64,000 bases of DNA from Rhodopseudomonas palustris (GCF_003226555.1 NZ_QKQS01000013.1:285890-349889), one strand, 5' to 3'; counted from the stretch's first letter, positions 46,847-56,747 are shown. Notes: generated by a model not told the origin, from the sequence alone. Translations and numbers: made by a program.

Positions 46847-48055
46847 CTATCTGAATCTAGGGGCCGAATTTGATCGATATTGACGAATTTGGCTCCCCTC
46901 ATGGACAACAGGTTCATAATCGAACCACACTCCCTTCGGGAAGAAATCGTCGGGTAGACGCTTCATCTTGTCCTGTGAGTAGCCCCGAATCCGCCCTTCG
47001 ATCACTGCAGTCGCCCTCTCTCCTGCGAGTTTTGCCCAGCAGTCAGTAAGTGGCCGAATCAGATATTCGCCGAGTTTAAAATCGAACATAAAGGAGTGCA
47101 TAATTTGATAGTTGTAATCGGATTTCCGCAGGGTTTTGTATGTAAGTTCGGTAAAGCTCGGGCTCATACGGAAATGGTCCATAATCCCCAAGTCTTTATC
47201 GACCGATTCCATATCGCGCAATGCTACGGCGGCTGGAATAAGGTTGGAACCTAGGGCGTATATAACGTTTTGAGAATGGGCCTCTGGCTGAAGGCCGAGC
47301 ACGATTATGATTTCGAAATAGAGATCAAGCAAAGGGCGTATATAGGATACGAAGAAGCACTCCGGATTCCGGAGATCTGTTGACCTCTCCATGATCGCAT
47401 GCAAAAGAGGAATTTTACTACCATGCGCGGTCGCGAACAAGGAGAATGCCGGTATTAGCGGGAATTGTTGGACCGCCTCTACTCGTGCTTGACGCTCAAC
47501 GAAGCCCCAGTCTGTAAGATCGCTATCATCGTCGAAATACGCTCCCGCGTACTCATGAAAAATCTGGATCTGCGGCGGAAGTAAGCGGCGATCTATCGCA
47601 TCCTTTAGGCAGCGCGATATTTCGATCGCAGACATGACGTGCCTCCGTGTCATTCGGCGCGTGACACGGCCAATCAGGCGTTGATAAGCGAGCTTTACAA
47701 ACAATGGGTCATTCGGCTGGTCAACGTAAAGTGTCCGAGGGCTCGACGTTGGGATCGCTTTTGCTTTGTGACATGCTTTAAGACCTGTCATTTCTTCGAA
47801 GGAGGCCGTCATGTCGGGGTGGACGGGGTACAGCTGATTTTCAATTTTAGAATCACTTCCTGCCCTATGTAGATTGACTTGATCGGCGGAGTACAAGGAT
47901 AGATCGAAGCAAGGCACTGGATCACTTGGTCTATGACCGGGGCTCGTTGTATTGATTTCACTAAAGCCGCTGGGTGAGCCGTCGTTCAAATAGCGCTCGA
48001 GCTTTATGAAAGACTCTAAAGTGGGATGTAATCCTGAGAGCTTGTCCTCAATCAT
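46847..48055 (-). CDS. Atypical IucA/IucC-like (NIS synthetase family) protein
   Basis: A 402-residue protein (ATG at 48055; an in-frame GTG at 48070 is possible; neither has a strong ribosome-binding site). The C-terminal half has the NIS-synthetase hallmark PEAHSQNVIYAL with a following AVALRDM, matching the AHxQN...L...RD of aerobactin synthetases. The N-terminal half has YPVHPDM and a segment FVKLAYQRLIGRVTRRMT that aligns by eye with the HPWQ and KL...ITSxxR motifs. It is shorter than usual NIS enzymes (about 580 residues). Such enzymes join a carboxylate to an amine or alcohol with ATP. No other siderophore genes are near, so another amide product is possible. Confidence 0.55.
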   Translation of the reverse strand: MIEDKLSGLHPTLESFIKLERYLNDGSPSGFSEINTTSPGHRPSDPVPCFDLSLYSADQVNLHRAGSDSKIENQLYPVHPDMTASFEEMTGLKACHKAKAIPTSSPRTLYVDQPNDPLFVKLAYQRLIGRVTRRMTRRHVMSAIEISRCLKDAIDRRLLPPQIQIFHEYAGAYFDDDSDLTDWGFVERQARVEAVQQFPLIPAFSLFATAHGSKIPLLHAIMERSTDLRNPECFFVSYIRPLLDLYFEIIIVLGLQPEAHSQNVIYALGSNLIPAAVALRDMESVDKDLGIMDHFRMSPSFTELTYKTLRKSDYNYQIMHSFMFDFKLGEYLIRPLTDCWAKLAGERATAVIEGRIRGYSQDKMKRLPDDFFPKGVWFDYEPVVHEGSQIRQYRSNSAPRFR

Positions 48056-48130
48056 GCCGATCGTCCGCACTTAGCCGCACCACATCGCGCGATTTTATTA
48101 TTTGGAAACGTCGGATAGATGATAGTTAGT

Positions 48131-48195
48131 TGTCAAGATATCACTCCGTCTAAAGCGGAAACTCGATGGTACCTTAACGGCGGTAAAGACCGCCG
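48131..48195. promoter_or_regulatory. Island operon upstream region: TTGACA element and a 7-4-7 hairpin
   Basis: On the minus strand TTGACA (48136-48131) lies about 75 bases upstream of the start at 48055, in AT-rich DNA; no clear -10 box at 17 bases follows. Further upstream, CGGCGGT and ACCGCCG (48178-48184 and 48189-48195) pair perfectly around AAAG, forming a hairpin that could insulate the operon from the transposase side. Both assignments are weak. Confidence 0.3.
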
Positions 48196-48260
48196 GCTTC
48201 TCGCCCTTTGTTTTTACAGAGAGGGTAATCGGCTGACAGTGCCGCGGTGAGCGGGCGGTG

Positions 48261-49220
48261 TCAGGCGGCTTTCTGGGTGGTTTGTTGTTCGGCTTTCTTG
48301 CTGTCCTTCTTTTGCTGTGACGTGGGCAGGCCATCGACGAAGGCGGTGGCGGGTGTGCGGCCGTTCATGCCCCGACCTTGATGGGGCCGGCGCTGATTGT
48401 ACCCGACCAGATAGTCGTCGAGAACGGTCTGCATCTCGTCGACGGTTTCGAACCAGGTGCGACGGCCTTCGACCCGGAAGTGCTCGTCGAGCAGTGTGCG
48501 GTGCAGGCGCTCGACGATGCCATTGGACTGCGGCCGCTTCACCCGTGTGGTGCGATGGGCGATGTCCTTGAGCTGCAGGAACAGCTCGTAGGGGTGCTGG
48601 TCGGGGCGGCCGCAGAACTCCCGGCCATTGTCGGACAGCACGGTCTCGATTTTGGCGTCGTGCGCCTCGAAGGTCGGCAGCACGTCGTTGTTCATCAGAT
48701 GCACCGCGGTGACCGGCAGTTTGCTGGTATACAGCCTGACCCATGCGAAGCGGCTGTGGCAGTCGATCGCGGTCTGCAGATAGATCTTGCCGACGCCCTT
48801 CAGCGAGCCGACGAAGAAGGTGTCGACGGCGACCAAACTGCCGGTGTGCGGGGCCTCGATGTGACGCTCGCGGAACTCCGGCGAGAACCGTTCGAGCAGC
48901 CGGGTCTGTTCTTCGGAGAGCTCGATCGTGCGCTCGGCGGTGGTCTTCTCCAGCCGCAGCAGGCGCTCGTGCTTGGTCAGCAGGCCATGGCGCTGCCAAA
49001 CTCCGCGGACGCCGCCGGCGGAGACCTGCAGGCCCTTCAGCCGAAGCTCCTGCTCGACGCGCACCGCGCCGTGGCAGGGATGAACCAGAGCGTGGTCGAG
49101 CACGACGGCCTCGATCTCGGCCGAGACGCGGTTGGGATGCGGTCCCCTGGCGCCGGGTAGCCGGTCGATCAGCTCCGCCGATCGTCCGTTGCTCAACCGG
49201 CGCATCTGCGCCAATCTCAA
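48261..49220 (-). pseudogene. IS481-family transposase, N-terminally truncated
   Basis: The frame of about 319 residues carries the complete DDE core: VAVDTFFVGSLKG near residue 130, TVLSDNGREFCG near 193 and the Glu in SNGIVERLHRTLL near 231, followed by YNQRRPHQG. The usual N-terminal helix-turn-helix (about 50-60 residues) is missing: a TGA stands 24 bases before the possible TTG start, and the upstream DNA does not encode it in any frame. The residual N-terminus (NGRSAELIDRLPGARGPHPN) begins inside the family's linker. No convincing terminal inverted repeats were found. It looks like an IS remnant at the island boundary and is GC-rich, unlike the operon beside it. Confidence 0.75.
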
Positions 49221-49332
49221 TCCGTGGCTCTGGCTTCAGCTGGATGAACGAATGGGGGCACAGCACCGGTCATGGCGCCCGGATAGGCCGGATCAATGGC
49301 CACCGGTATGATCCGATATCAGTTGCATACCT

Positions 49333-50838
49333 TCAGCGCAGCACGATCGTCCCTGAACGGCCGACCATCTTGGCGAGCTGCTTGAAGCGGCTGCCGACGC
49401 GGTCGGCGACCAGATCGACCAGCCTGTGCTCGAACACCAACATAAGCTTGCGCCCTTCGGTGCGGAAATGCGTGGCGGGCAGAACGCCCGGCCGTGCGGC
49501 GCTGATCAGATGGGCCACCCGGAATGCCGCGCCGAGTAGCCGAGCACGGTCGTTGAGCACGTCTGTCACCAATTCGCGCGCCGACAACGGCGGCTCGTTC
49601 TGCTCGCTGAAGCCAGCGTAGCGATAGTACACCGACAGGCCCATGAAGGCGCGGTCGCGGTGGGTGACGTCGCCGAAATTGGCGTTGGCGATCAGCGACA
49701 GCGTCTGCTCACCGCGATGATCCGGATGCACGCGCCAGCCGACGTCGGACATCAGGCAAGCTGCACGGCGCAGCCGCCGGTCCTCATCGGTTTCGCGCAC
49801 CTTGGCGACGCGGAACAGCCGATCGGTCCACTCGATCAGTTCCTCGGCGTGACGCGCCGACCGCGACAGCAACAGGTTCAGATTCTGCGCGGCACACAGC
49901 AGCCCGTCCTTGGCACGCTGCTCGGGCGACAGCTGCTCGAACAGCAATCCTTCGCGCACACCGTAGGTCGAAAATACGATGGTCTTCGGCTTGGCAATGC
50001 GGATGACGTATTCGAGCACGAGCGCCGCGTAGACGAGCAGAGGCCGCCGGGCGTCGGCGACGATTTCGATATCGGCGAGCTGGTTGGCGGCAGCGAGGAC
50101 GCGAAGCCGCTTCGCAAAGCGCAGCGCTTCGGCCGCAGGAAGCGAATAGCCGTGCATCACCTGGAGCGAGTAGCCGCTCTGAATGATGTGGAGACGGGCG
50201 AGCGCACGCCAGGTTCCGCCGACCGCATAGAACGCGCGGCCTCGGGCGGTCTTGAGCGGTCCCGCCTCGGACAGCAATTGCTGAGCGATCCGCTCGGCAC
50301 GCTTGAGCGATTTCTGCGAGGCGTCCTGCAACGCCAGACTGCCGAGCGGCAGCGTGACGCCCTTCCGCACCGCATTGCCGCGGACGTCGATCAGTTCGAG
50401 CGAGCCGCCGCCGAGGTCGCCGACGACCCCGTTCGGCTTGTGCACTCCGGAGATCACGCCGAGCGCCGACAGCTTGGCTTCGCGTGGTCCCGACAGGATT
50501 TCGATGGTCACGCCGCAGATGCGTTCCGCCTCGGCGATGAAATCCGGACCGTTCTTGGCGTCGCGGCACGCGGCGGTCGCGATTGCGAAAACCTTGCCGA
50601 CCTTCATCACCCGGATCAGCGCGCGGAACCGCTTCAGCGCCACCAGCGCTTTATTGACCGCATCGGTGGTCAACAGCCCTGTGGTCTGAACCTCGCGGCC
50701 GAGACCGCACAGCGCCTTCTCGTTGAAGACGGTCACCAGGCTGCGGGCCAGCGCCTCGTAGACGACGAGACGCACGGAGTTGGAGCCGATGTCGATGACG
50801 GCGACGCTGGGTTCGCGCCTGTGCGGCTGCTTGCTCAA
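49333..50838 (-). CDS. ppx: Exopolyphosphatase (Ppx/GppA family)
   Basis: A 501-residue phosphatase starting MSKQPHRREPSVAVIDIGSN at 50838. The ASKHA-type N-terminus VAVIDIGSNSVRLVVYE and the second phosphate motif GVVGDLGGGSLELIDV near residue 136 are intact, as is AIATAACRDAKNG near 88. A helical HD-like C-terminal part follows (about 315-501). Ppx removes terminal phosphate from polyphosphate, or converts pppGpp to ppGpp. It follows ppk by 12 bases on the same strand, so the polyphosphate pair is an operon. Confidence 0.94.
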   Translation of the reverse strand: MSKQPHRREPSVAVIDIGSNSVRLVVYEALARSLVTVFNEKALCGLGREVQTTGLLTTDAVNKALVALKRFRALIRVMKVGKVFAIATAACRDAKNGPDFIAEAERICGVTIEILSGPREAKLSALGVISGVHKPNGVVGDLGGGSLELIDVRGNAVRKGVTLPLGSLALQDASQKSLKRAERIAQQLLSEAGPLKTARGRAFYAVGGTWRALARLHIIQSGYSLQVMHGYSLPAAEALRFAKRLRVLAAANQLADIEIVADARRPLLVYAALVLEYVIRIAKPKTIVFSTYGVREGLLFEQLSPEQRAKDGLLCAAQNLNLLLSRSARHAEELIEWTDRLFRVAKVRETDEDRRLRRAACLMSDVGWRVHPDHRGEQTLSLIANANFGDVTHRDRAFMGLSVYYRYAGFSEQNEPPLSARELVTDVLNDRARLLGAAFRVAHLISAARPGVLPATHFRTEGRKLMLVFEHRLVDLVADRVGSRFKQLAKMVGRSGTIVLR

Positions 50839-50850
50839 CGTCGTGGTCCC

Positions 50851-53061
50851 TTAGGAAGATTGCTGGGACTGCTGGCGCTCGGCCCGCCGGGTGAGCCGGC
50901 GGGGCGAGGATTCCTGGAGCGACTTCCCACGGCCGGACAGACTCGGATTGGTCATAAAGTAGTTGTGGACGTTGAAGGGCTCCTCACCCTTGGCCACCTT
51001 CATACGCGTCGACGATCCGTCCGGCAACAACCGCCAGCTCTGCTCGGTATCTTTCAGGTTCGCGACCATGATCTGCTCCAGCACCTGCTGATGCACGGTC
51101 GGGTTGAGCATCGGGCACAGCACCTCGACACGGCGATCCAGATTGCGCGGCATCAGATCGGCGGAGGAGATGTACACCGCCGCCTTGGCGCTGGGCAGGC
51201 CGTAGCCGTTGCCGAAGCAGTAGACGCGGCCGTGCTCGAGGAAGCGGCCGATGATCGACTTGACCCGGATATTGTCGGACAGGCCCGGCACACCCGGCCG
51301 CAAGCAGCAGATGCCGCGGACGATCAGTTCGACCGACACCCCTGCGCGCGAGGCTTCGTACAGCGCGTCGATGATCTCCGGATCGACCAGTGCATTCATC
51401 TTCAACCAGATCGCCGCCGGCTTGCCGTTGCGGGCGAAGTCGGTCTCGCCACGGATGTGCGCCAGCATGGTCTTGCGCAGCGTGATCGGCGACACCGCCA
51501 TCTTCTCGATGTCGCTCGGCTCGGCGTAGCCGGTGATGTAGTTGAACACCCGCGCGGCGTCGCGACCGAGGATCGGGTCCGAGGTGAAGTACGACAGGTC
51601 GGTATAAATACGCGCCGTCACCGGATGGTAGTTGCCGGTGCCGGTGTGGATGTACGTCGTCAGGCTGCCGCCCTCGCGCCGCACCACCAGCGAAAGCTTG
51701 GCGTGGGTTTTCAGCTGCAGGAAGCCGTACACCACCTGCACGCCGGCGCGTTCCAGATCGCGCGCCCAGCGGATGTTGGCCTCCTCGTCGAACCGCGCCT
51801 TCAGCTCGACCAGCGCAGTGACCGACTTGCCGGCCTCCGCGGCTTCGGCCAGCGCGCGCACGATCGGCGAGTTGTTCGACGTGCGGTACAGCGTCTGTTT
51901 GATCGCGACGACGTCGGGATCGCGCGCCGCCTGCTGCAGGAATTGGACGACGACGTCGAACGATTCATACGGGTGGTGGACGATCAGGTCCTTCTGCCGG
52001 ATCGCGGCGAAGATGTCGCCGCCATGGTCGCGCACCCGCTCCGGATGCCGCGGCACATAGGGCACGAATTCGAGATCGGGACGATCGACCCGGGTGAGCT
52101 GCGACAGCTCGTTCATCGCTAGCACACCGTCGACCAGGAACGCCTCGTCGTCGGCGGCCCCGAGCGCGCGCTGCACGAACATCCGCAGCTCTTCGGGCAT
52201 CGCGGCGTCGACTTCGAGCCGGATCACCGATCCGCGCCGGCGCCGCTTCAGCGCGGTCTCGAACAGCCGGACTAGATCCTCGGCCTCTTCCTCGATTTCC
52301 AGCTCGCTGTCGCGGATGATCCGGAACGAGCCCTGCCCCTTGACGTGGTAACCGGGGAACAGCCGTCCGATGAACAGCGAGGTCGCCTGCTCCAGCGTCA
52401 CGACCCGGACCGTCTGATCGCGCCCATTCCCGGGCAGACGGATGAAACGGTCGATCCGCGCCGGCATCCGGATCAACGCATTCATCGGCTTGCCGTCCGA
52501 CACCCTCGCCAATTGCAGGCCAATGGTGAAGCCGAGGCTCGGGATGAACGGAAATGGATGCGCCGGATCGATCGCCAGCGGCGTCAGCAGCGGGAAGATG
52601 TTGTGGAGGAAGTGGTCCTCGATCCAGGTCCGCTCGGACTTGGTGACATCCTTGCCCTCCAGCAGCAGGATGCCGGAGTCGGCCAGCACGCCGCGCAGCT
52701 CGCGCCAGATGGACTGCTGGTCGGAGGCCAGCTTGGAGACGGCCTCATTGATCAGGGCAAGCTGTTCAGACGGCGTCAGGCCGTCCGGGCTGCGCTCGGT
52801 AATGCCTTCGCGAATCTGCGCCTTGATGCCGGCGACGCGGACCATGAAAAATTCGTCGAGGTTGTTCGCCGAAATGGACAGGAATCGCACCCGCTCCAGC
52901 ACCGGATGGTGCGGATTGACCGATTCTTCGAGCACCCGACGGTTGAAGTGAAGCCATGACAGCTCGCGATTGATGAATCGCTCGGGGCCAGCGGCGACCA
53001 TCGACGCCGGCTCGGTTTCGCCTTTTTTCTCTTCGATGGCAATCACTTGCTCGGAGTCCAT
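50851..53061 (-). CDS. ppk: Polyphosphate kinase 1
   Basis: A 736-residue Ppk1. The ATG at 53061 ([16 protein letters not shown]) is used; the frame upstream has no similarity. The N-terminal helical domain begins at [20 protein letters not shown] (about residue 29), and [20 protein letters not shown] follows. In the core the phospholipase-D-like histidines lie in [14 protein letters not shown] near 455 and [13 protein letters not shown] near 475. The enzyme makes polyphosphate reversibly from ATP and associates with the membrane/degradosome. The gene order hda-ppk-ppx on one strand is usual in Alphaproteobacteria. Confidence 0.96.
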   Translation of the reverse strand: MDSEQVIAIEEKKGETEPASMVAAGPERFINRELSWLHFNRRVLEESVNPHHPVLERVRFLSISANNLDEFFMVRVAGIKAQIREGITERSPDGLTPSEQLALINEAVSKLASDQQSIWRELRGVLADSGILLLEGKDVTKSERTWIEDHFLHNIFPLLTPLAIDPAHPFPFIPSLGFTIGLQLARVSDGKPMNALIRMPARIDRFIRLPGNGRDQTVRVVTLEQATSLFIGRLFPGYHVKGQGSFRIIRDSELEIEEEAEDLVRLFETALKRRRRGSVIRLEVDAAMPEELRMFVQRALGAADDEAFLVDGVLAMNELSQLTRVDRPDLEFVPYVPRHPERVRDHGGDIFAAIRQKDLIVHHPYESFDVVVQFLQQAARDPDVVAIKQTLYRTSNNSPIVRALAEAAEAGKSVTALVELKARFDEEANIRWARDLERAGVQVVYGFLQLKTHAKLSLVVRREGGSLTTYIHTGTGNYHPVTARIYTDLSYFTSDPILGRDAARVFNYITGYAEPSDIEKMAVSPITLRKTMLAHIRGETDFARNGKPAAIWLKMNALVDPEIIDALYEASRAGVSVELIVRGICCLRPGVPGLSDNIRVKSIIGRFLEHGRVYCFGNGYGLPSAKAAVYISSADLMPRNLDRRVEVLCPMLNPTVHQQVLEQIMVANLKDTEQSWRLLPDGSSTRMKVAKGEEPFNVHNYFMTNPSLSGRGKSLQESSPRRLTRRAERQQSQQSS

Positions 53062-53209
53062 GAGAACTGATCCAGACCAGGATGGGGCGCACCGCGGCCG
53101 CGGCGCCGCGAGACAATGCTGACGCTGCATGACGTTTCCATGACATTGAGAAACGACGCACGGAAACCGTCAAGCGACGCTCCGGCCGCCATATGCCGCA
53201 GGCCGGGTA

Positions 53210-53899
53210 TCAATCGGCGCGGAGCAATTCCGAAGCGAGCGCCTTGGTCACGGGGCGGCCGAGGCGAAGCGCCATGGTGTCGAGCTGCTCCACCACCTGG
53301 CGGGCGGCGACGAACGAGCGGTCGATCCGGTTGGCAAGGTAGCCGACCAGGGCCGCATCGATGCACATCTGGCGGTCGGCGCAGAACTTGACGATCAGCG
53401 CCCGAAACAGCGCATCGTCGGGCGGCAGCAGCGACACCACCGGCACCGTCCGCAGCCGCGACCTCAGGTCTCGCAACTCGACGGGGAAAGCCGACGGCGC
53501 GATCCGGCCGGTGAACAGCACATAGGCTTCGTCTTCGCGGGCCATGTTCATGAGGTGGAACAGTGCCCGTTCGTCGAAGCTGCCCGGCGCAAGGTCCTCG
53601 ACGACCAGCGCGCCGGTCGCCAGCGCACCGGGCACCGCAGCCGCATTCAACGCCTGTGCCGCGGTCGACCGCGCCCCGGCGAGCTCGGCCCAGATCGCCG
53701 CCAGATGGCTCTTGCCGCTGCCCTCGGGGCCCACCAGCATCATGATACGGTTGGGCCAGTCCGGCCAACTCTCGATCAAAGAGAGCGCCGCGGTGTTGGC
53801 CGAACCTTCCAGAAAATCCTCGCGCGACAGGCTTTCGGCATGCGGCAGGTCGAGGGCTAATTGTCGAGGTTCAACGCGAACTGGCACGGGGCGCTCCAT
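53210..53899 (-). CDS. hda: Hda-type DnaA-like ATPase (regulatory inactivation of DnaA)
   Basis: A 229-residue DnaA-related AAA+ protein without the DnaA DNA-binding domain. The ATG at 53899 gives a short N-terminus holding PRQLALDLPH (about residues 11-20), a sliding-clamp binding motif of the QLxLxL type. The P-loop GPEGSGKSHLAA is at 57-68 and Walker B GALVVEDLAPG near 98. Together with the DNA polymerase clamp, Hda stimulates ATP hydrolysis by DnaA after initiation. It lies between pgsA and ppk on the same strand, the usual alphaproteobacterial place. Confidence 0.9.
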   Translation of the reverse strand: MERPVPVRVEPRQLALDLPHAESLSREDFLEGSANTAALSLIESWPDWPNRIMMLVGPEGSGKSHLAAIWAELAGARSTAAQALNAAAVPGALATGALVVEDLAPGSFDERALFHLMNMAREDEAYVLFTGRIAPSAFPVELRDLRSRLRTVPVVSLLPPDDALFRALIVKFCADRQMCIDAALVGYLANRIDRSFVAARQVVEQLDTMALRLGRPVTKALASELLRAD

Positions 53900-53931
53900 G
53901 CCGGCCCGAAAAACGCGGCCGGCCGACGCGG

Positions 53932-54561
53932 TCAACGGCTGGGCTCGATCGTGCTCATATGCCGCATCCACTCGACGAGATAGAGGGAGACGGAAAGCAA
54001 GGTCAAGACGGTCACCGCGCCCATCAGGAACAGGTCGTAAGGCGCCGGCTCGAAGCCGAACGCCAGCGCTCCGAGCACCATCGCGGCGAACGCCACCTGG
54101 GCCACCGTGTTCAGCTTGGAAACCATCAGCGGCTTCATCGGGATCGGCTTGCCGAACACCCAGGAGATCAGCACCGCGCCGACGATCATGATGTCGCGCG
54201 ACACCACCAGGATCACAAGCCAGCGCGGGATCGCCCCCCAGATGCCGAGCGAGACGTAGATCGAGACCAACAGCGCCTTATCGGCGAGCGGATCGAGCAG
54301 CGCCCCGAGCTCGCTAGCCATATTGAAGCGCTTGGCCAGAAATCCGTCGATCGCGTCGCTGACCCCGGCCACCACGAACACCGCGAAGGCGACTGCCATC
54401 TCATTGGACGCGATCGCCCAGACGATCACCGGCACCAACAGGATGCGGCACAGCGTAATGATGTTTGGAATGCTCACGCAACGTTCCCGGCTTCCGGCCC
54501 AAATCCGACGAAAAACCTCGACTTTCGACGGTTGAGCGGGCTGGTTTTCTACATAGACCAT
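53932..54561 (-). CDS. pgsA: CDP-diacylglycerol-glycerol-3-phosphate 3-phosphatidyltransferase
   Basis: A 209-residue membrane enzyme with about five helices. The CDP-alcohol phosphatidyltransferase motif DG(x)2A(x)8G(x)3D(x)3D is present in DGFLAKRFNMASELGALLDP then LADK (about residues 64-87). It makes phosphatidylglycerol phosphate from CDP-diacylglycerol and glycerol-3-phosphate. The ATG at 54561 has AAGGGG ten bases upstream and is preferred; a GTG at 54477 (VSIPNIITLCRILLVP) would start at the usual PgsA N-terminus and remains possible. It is followed by hda on the same strand and divergent from purM. Confidence 0.88.
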   Translation of the reverse strand: MVYVENQPAQPSKVEVFRRIWAGSRERCVSIPNIITLCRILLVPVIVWAIASNEMAVAFAVFVVAGVSDAIDGFLAKRFNMASELGALLDPLADKALLVSIYVSLGIWGAIPRWLVILVVSRDIMIVGAVLISWVFGKPIPMKPLMVSKLNTVAQVAFAAMVLGALAFGFEPAPYDLFLMGAVTVLTLLSVSLYLVEWMRHMSTIEPSR

Positions 54562-54743
54562 GCTGGGTCCCCTTGCGAGCCATTGCACGCTGGCGGAATC
54601 CGACGTAACCACCCCAAAACATCGGCCGGGCGCGGACAAGCGGGACTTAGGTCTAGCGTCGTCGCGCCGGCGAAATCGACGGCGGGCTTCGCCCTGGCGA
54701 CGTATGCCCGGGTGCCGCACAGCTTGAATTGGGAACACCGGGC

Positions 54744-55817
54744 ATGACCGAGCGGAAGCACGGCCTCACCTACGCCGACTCCGGCGTCGACATCGATGCG
54801 GGCAACCGGCTCGTCGATCTGATCAAGCCGATGGTGCGGGCGACCGCACGGGCCGGCGCGGATTCCGAAATCGGCGGCTTCGGCGGCCTGTTCGACCTGA
54901 AGGCGGCCGGCTTCAAGGATCCGGTGCTGGTCGCGGCCACCGACGGCGTCGGCACCAAGATCAAGGTCGCGATCGACGCAGGCTTGCACGCCGGCATCGG
55001 CATCGACCTGGTGGCGATGTCGGTCAACGACCTCGTGGTGCAAGGCGCCGAGCCGCTGTTCTTTCTCGATTACTTCGCCTGCGGCAAGCTCGATCCGGAA
55101 GCTGCTGCCGAAATCGTCGCCGGCGTGGCGGAAGCCTGCCGCGAGTCCGGCTGCGCATTGATCGGCGGCGAAACCGCCGAAATGCCCGGTCTGTACAAGG
55201 ACGGCGATTACGACCTCGCCGGCTTCGCGGTCGGCGCGGCCGAACGCGGCACGCTGCTGCCGTCGAAGGACATCGCCGAGGGCGATGCGGTGATCGGGCT
55301 GGCGTCGTCCGGCGTGCACTCCAACGGCTTCTCGCTGGTGCGCAAGATCGTCGAGAAGTCCGGCCTGCCCTATGACGCACCGGCGCCGTTCTCTCCGGTG
55401 ATGACTCTCGGCGGTGCGCTGCTGGCCCCGACCAAACTCTATGTGAAGTCCTGCCTGCAGGCGATCCGCGACACCGGCGCGATCAAGGGCCTCGCCCACA
55501 TCACCGGCGGCGGCTTCACCGAGAACATCCCGCGTGTGCTGCCGAAGCATCTCGGCGTCGGCATCGACCTGCCGCGAATTCCGGTGCTGCCGGTGTTCAA
55601 GTGGCTCGCCGAACAAGGCGAGATTGCCGAGCTCGAGCTGCTGCGCACCTTCAATTGCGGCATCGGCATGGTGGTCATCGTCAAGGCCGATGCGGTCGAT
55701 CAGGTCATCGAGAGCCTGACCACGAGCGGCGAAAGCGTGCACCTGCTCGGTCAGGTGATTGCCGCCAAGGGCGACCAGCGCGTGGTCTATGACGGCCACC
55801 TCGACCTCGCCTCGTGA
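54744..55817 (+). CDS. purM: Phosphoribosylformylglycinamidine cyclo-ligase
   Basis: A 357-residue AIR synthetase starting [20 protein letters not shown] at 54744. The N-terminal [20 protein letters not shown], the nucleotide motif [13 protein letters not shown] near residue 70 and [11 protein letters not shown] near 103 are diagnostic, as is [13 protein letters not shown] near 140. PurM closes the imidazole ring with ATP in de novo purine synthesis. It overlaps purN start codons at the 3' end, forming a purMN operon. Confidence 0.96.
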   Translation: MTERKHGLTYADSGVDIDAGNRLVDLIKPMVRATARAGADSEIGGFGGLFDLKAAGFKDPVLVAATDGVGTKIKVAIDAGLHAGIGIDLVAMSVNDLVVQGAEPLFFLDYFACGKLDPEAAAEIVAGVAEACRESGCALIGGETAEMPGLYKDGDYDLAGFAVGAAERGTLLPSKDIAEGDAVIGLASSGVHSNGFSLVRKIVEKSGLPYDAPAPFSPVMTLGGALLAPTKLYVKSCLQAIRDTGAIKGLAHITGGGFTENIPRVLPKHLGVGIDLPRIPVLPVFKWLAEQGEIAELELLRTFNCGIGMVVIVKADAVDQVIESLTTSGESVHLLGQVIAAKGDQRVVYDGHLDLAS

Positions 55818-55825
55818 GCCATCCG

Positions 55826-56479
55826 ATGAAACCTCGCGTTGCCATCCTGATTTCCGGACGCGGCTCCAACATGGCCGCGCTGATCGAAGCCGCGGCCGAG
55901 GACGGATTTCCAGCCGAAATCGCCGTGGTGATCTCGAACGTGGCGACTGCCGGCGGTTTGGCGATCGCCGAGCGCAGCGGCATCGCCACCGTGGTGATCG
56001 AAAGCAAACCGTTCGGCAAGGACCGCGCCGGCTTCGAAGCCAAGCTGCAGGCTGAACTCGACGCGCGCGGCATCGAGCTGATCTGCCTCGGCGGGTTCAT
56101 GCGGCTGTTCACGGCCGAGTTCACACAGCGCTGGTACGGCCGGATGTTGAACATCCACCCCTCACTGCTGCCGTCGTTTCCCGGCCTCGACCCGCACGGC
56201 CAAGCGCTACGCGCAGGCGTGAAAATCTCCGGCGCAACGGTGCACTTCGTCACGCCCGATACCGACGCTGGTCCGATCGTCGTTCAAGGTGCGGTCCCCG
56301 TGCAGGACGACGACACGGCTGAGACGCTGGCCGCACGCGTGCTCGCCATCGAGCACCGGATCTATCCCGAAGCGCTGCGAATGCTGGCGGCAGGCGTGCT
56401 GCGGCTCGACGGCGATCTCTGCAAGTCGTCGTTGACGATTGGACCAGAGCGCACACTGATCGTGCCCGCGGCGGTGTAA
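55826..56479 (+). CDS. purN: Phosphoribosylglycinamide formyltransferase
   Basis: A 217-residue GART. The ATG at 55826 (MKPRVAILISGRGSNMAAL) is used; an in-frame GTG at 55814 overlaps the purM stop. The substrate-binding SGRGSN motif is near residue 11, and the catalytic triad appears in MLNIHPSLLPSFPG near 106 (Asn, His) and DTDAGPIV near 145 (Asp). It transfers a formyl group from 10-formyltetrahydrofolate to GAR. Start codons lie inside or directly after the purM end, so the two are expressed together. Confidence 0.95.
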   Translation: MKPRVAILISGRGSNMAALIEAAAEDGFPAEIAVVISNVATAGGLAIAERSGIATVVIESKPFGKDRAGFEAKLQAELDARGIELICLGGFMRLFTAEFTQRWYGRMLNIHPSLLPSFPGLDPHGQALRAGVKISGATVHFVTPDTDAGPIVVQGAVPVQDDDTAETLAARVLAIEHRIYPEALRMLAAGVLRLDGDLCKSSLTIGPERTLIVPAAV

Positions 56480-56494
56480 TCACTCCTCGAAGCT

Positions 56495-56516
56495 CCCCCG
56501 GATATTGCACCGGGGG
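56495..56516. terminator. Hairpin after purMN
   Basis: CCCCCGG (56495-56501) and CCGGGGG (56510-56516) pair perfectly around eight bases, 16 bases after the purN stop and before the convergent csp gene. A U-run does not follow, so it may act as a mRNA 3' end stabiliser rather than a full intrinsic terminator. Confidence 0.45.
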
Positions 56517-56543
56517 CAGTCGAGTAACAGTGACCAGGTGAAC

Positions 56544-56747
56544 TCAGGAGATCTTCAGGTTCTCCGCCGACGTCCGACCGCGATTTTCGACCAGCTCGTA
56601 CTCGATCGCCTGGTTCTCATTGAGCGTGCTCAGCCCCGCGCGCTCGACCGCAGAAATGTGGACGAAGACATCCTTGTCACCAGTGGTGGGACGGATGAAA
56701 CCATACCCCTTCGTGGGGTTGAACCATTTGACGGTGCCCTTTTGCAT
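56544..56747 (-). CDS. Cold-shock domain protein (CspA family)
   Basis: A 67-residue single-domain cold-shock protein: MQKGTVKWFNPTKGYGFIRP at the start, with RNP1 KGYGFIRP and RNP2 DVFVHIS intact, and GLSTLNENQAIEYELVENRG to the end. It binds single-stranded RNA and DNA without strong sequence preference and acts as an RNA chaperone. Alphaproteobacteria have several; which stress induces this copy is not visible. It stands alone with a long upstream region. Confidence 0.95.
   Translation of the reverse strand: MQKGTVKWFNPTKGYGFIRPTTGDKDVFVHISAVERAGLSTLNENQAIEYELVENRGRTSAENLKIS

Noticed and set aside
48214-49266. 350-codon frame in another phase over the transposase
   Set aside because: Arg/Ala-rich shadow; the DDE motifs are in the 48261-49220 frame.
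43332-49332. Island as an integrated element with tRNA attachment site
   Set aside because: No tRNA gene, integrase or flanking direct repeats were found at either end.
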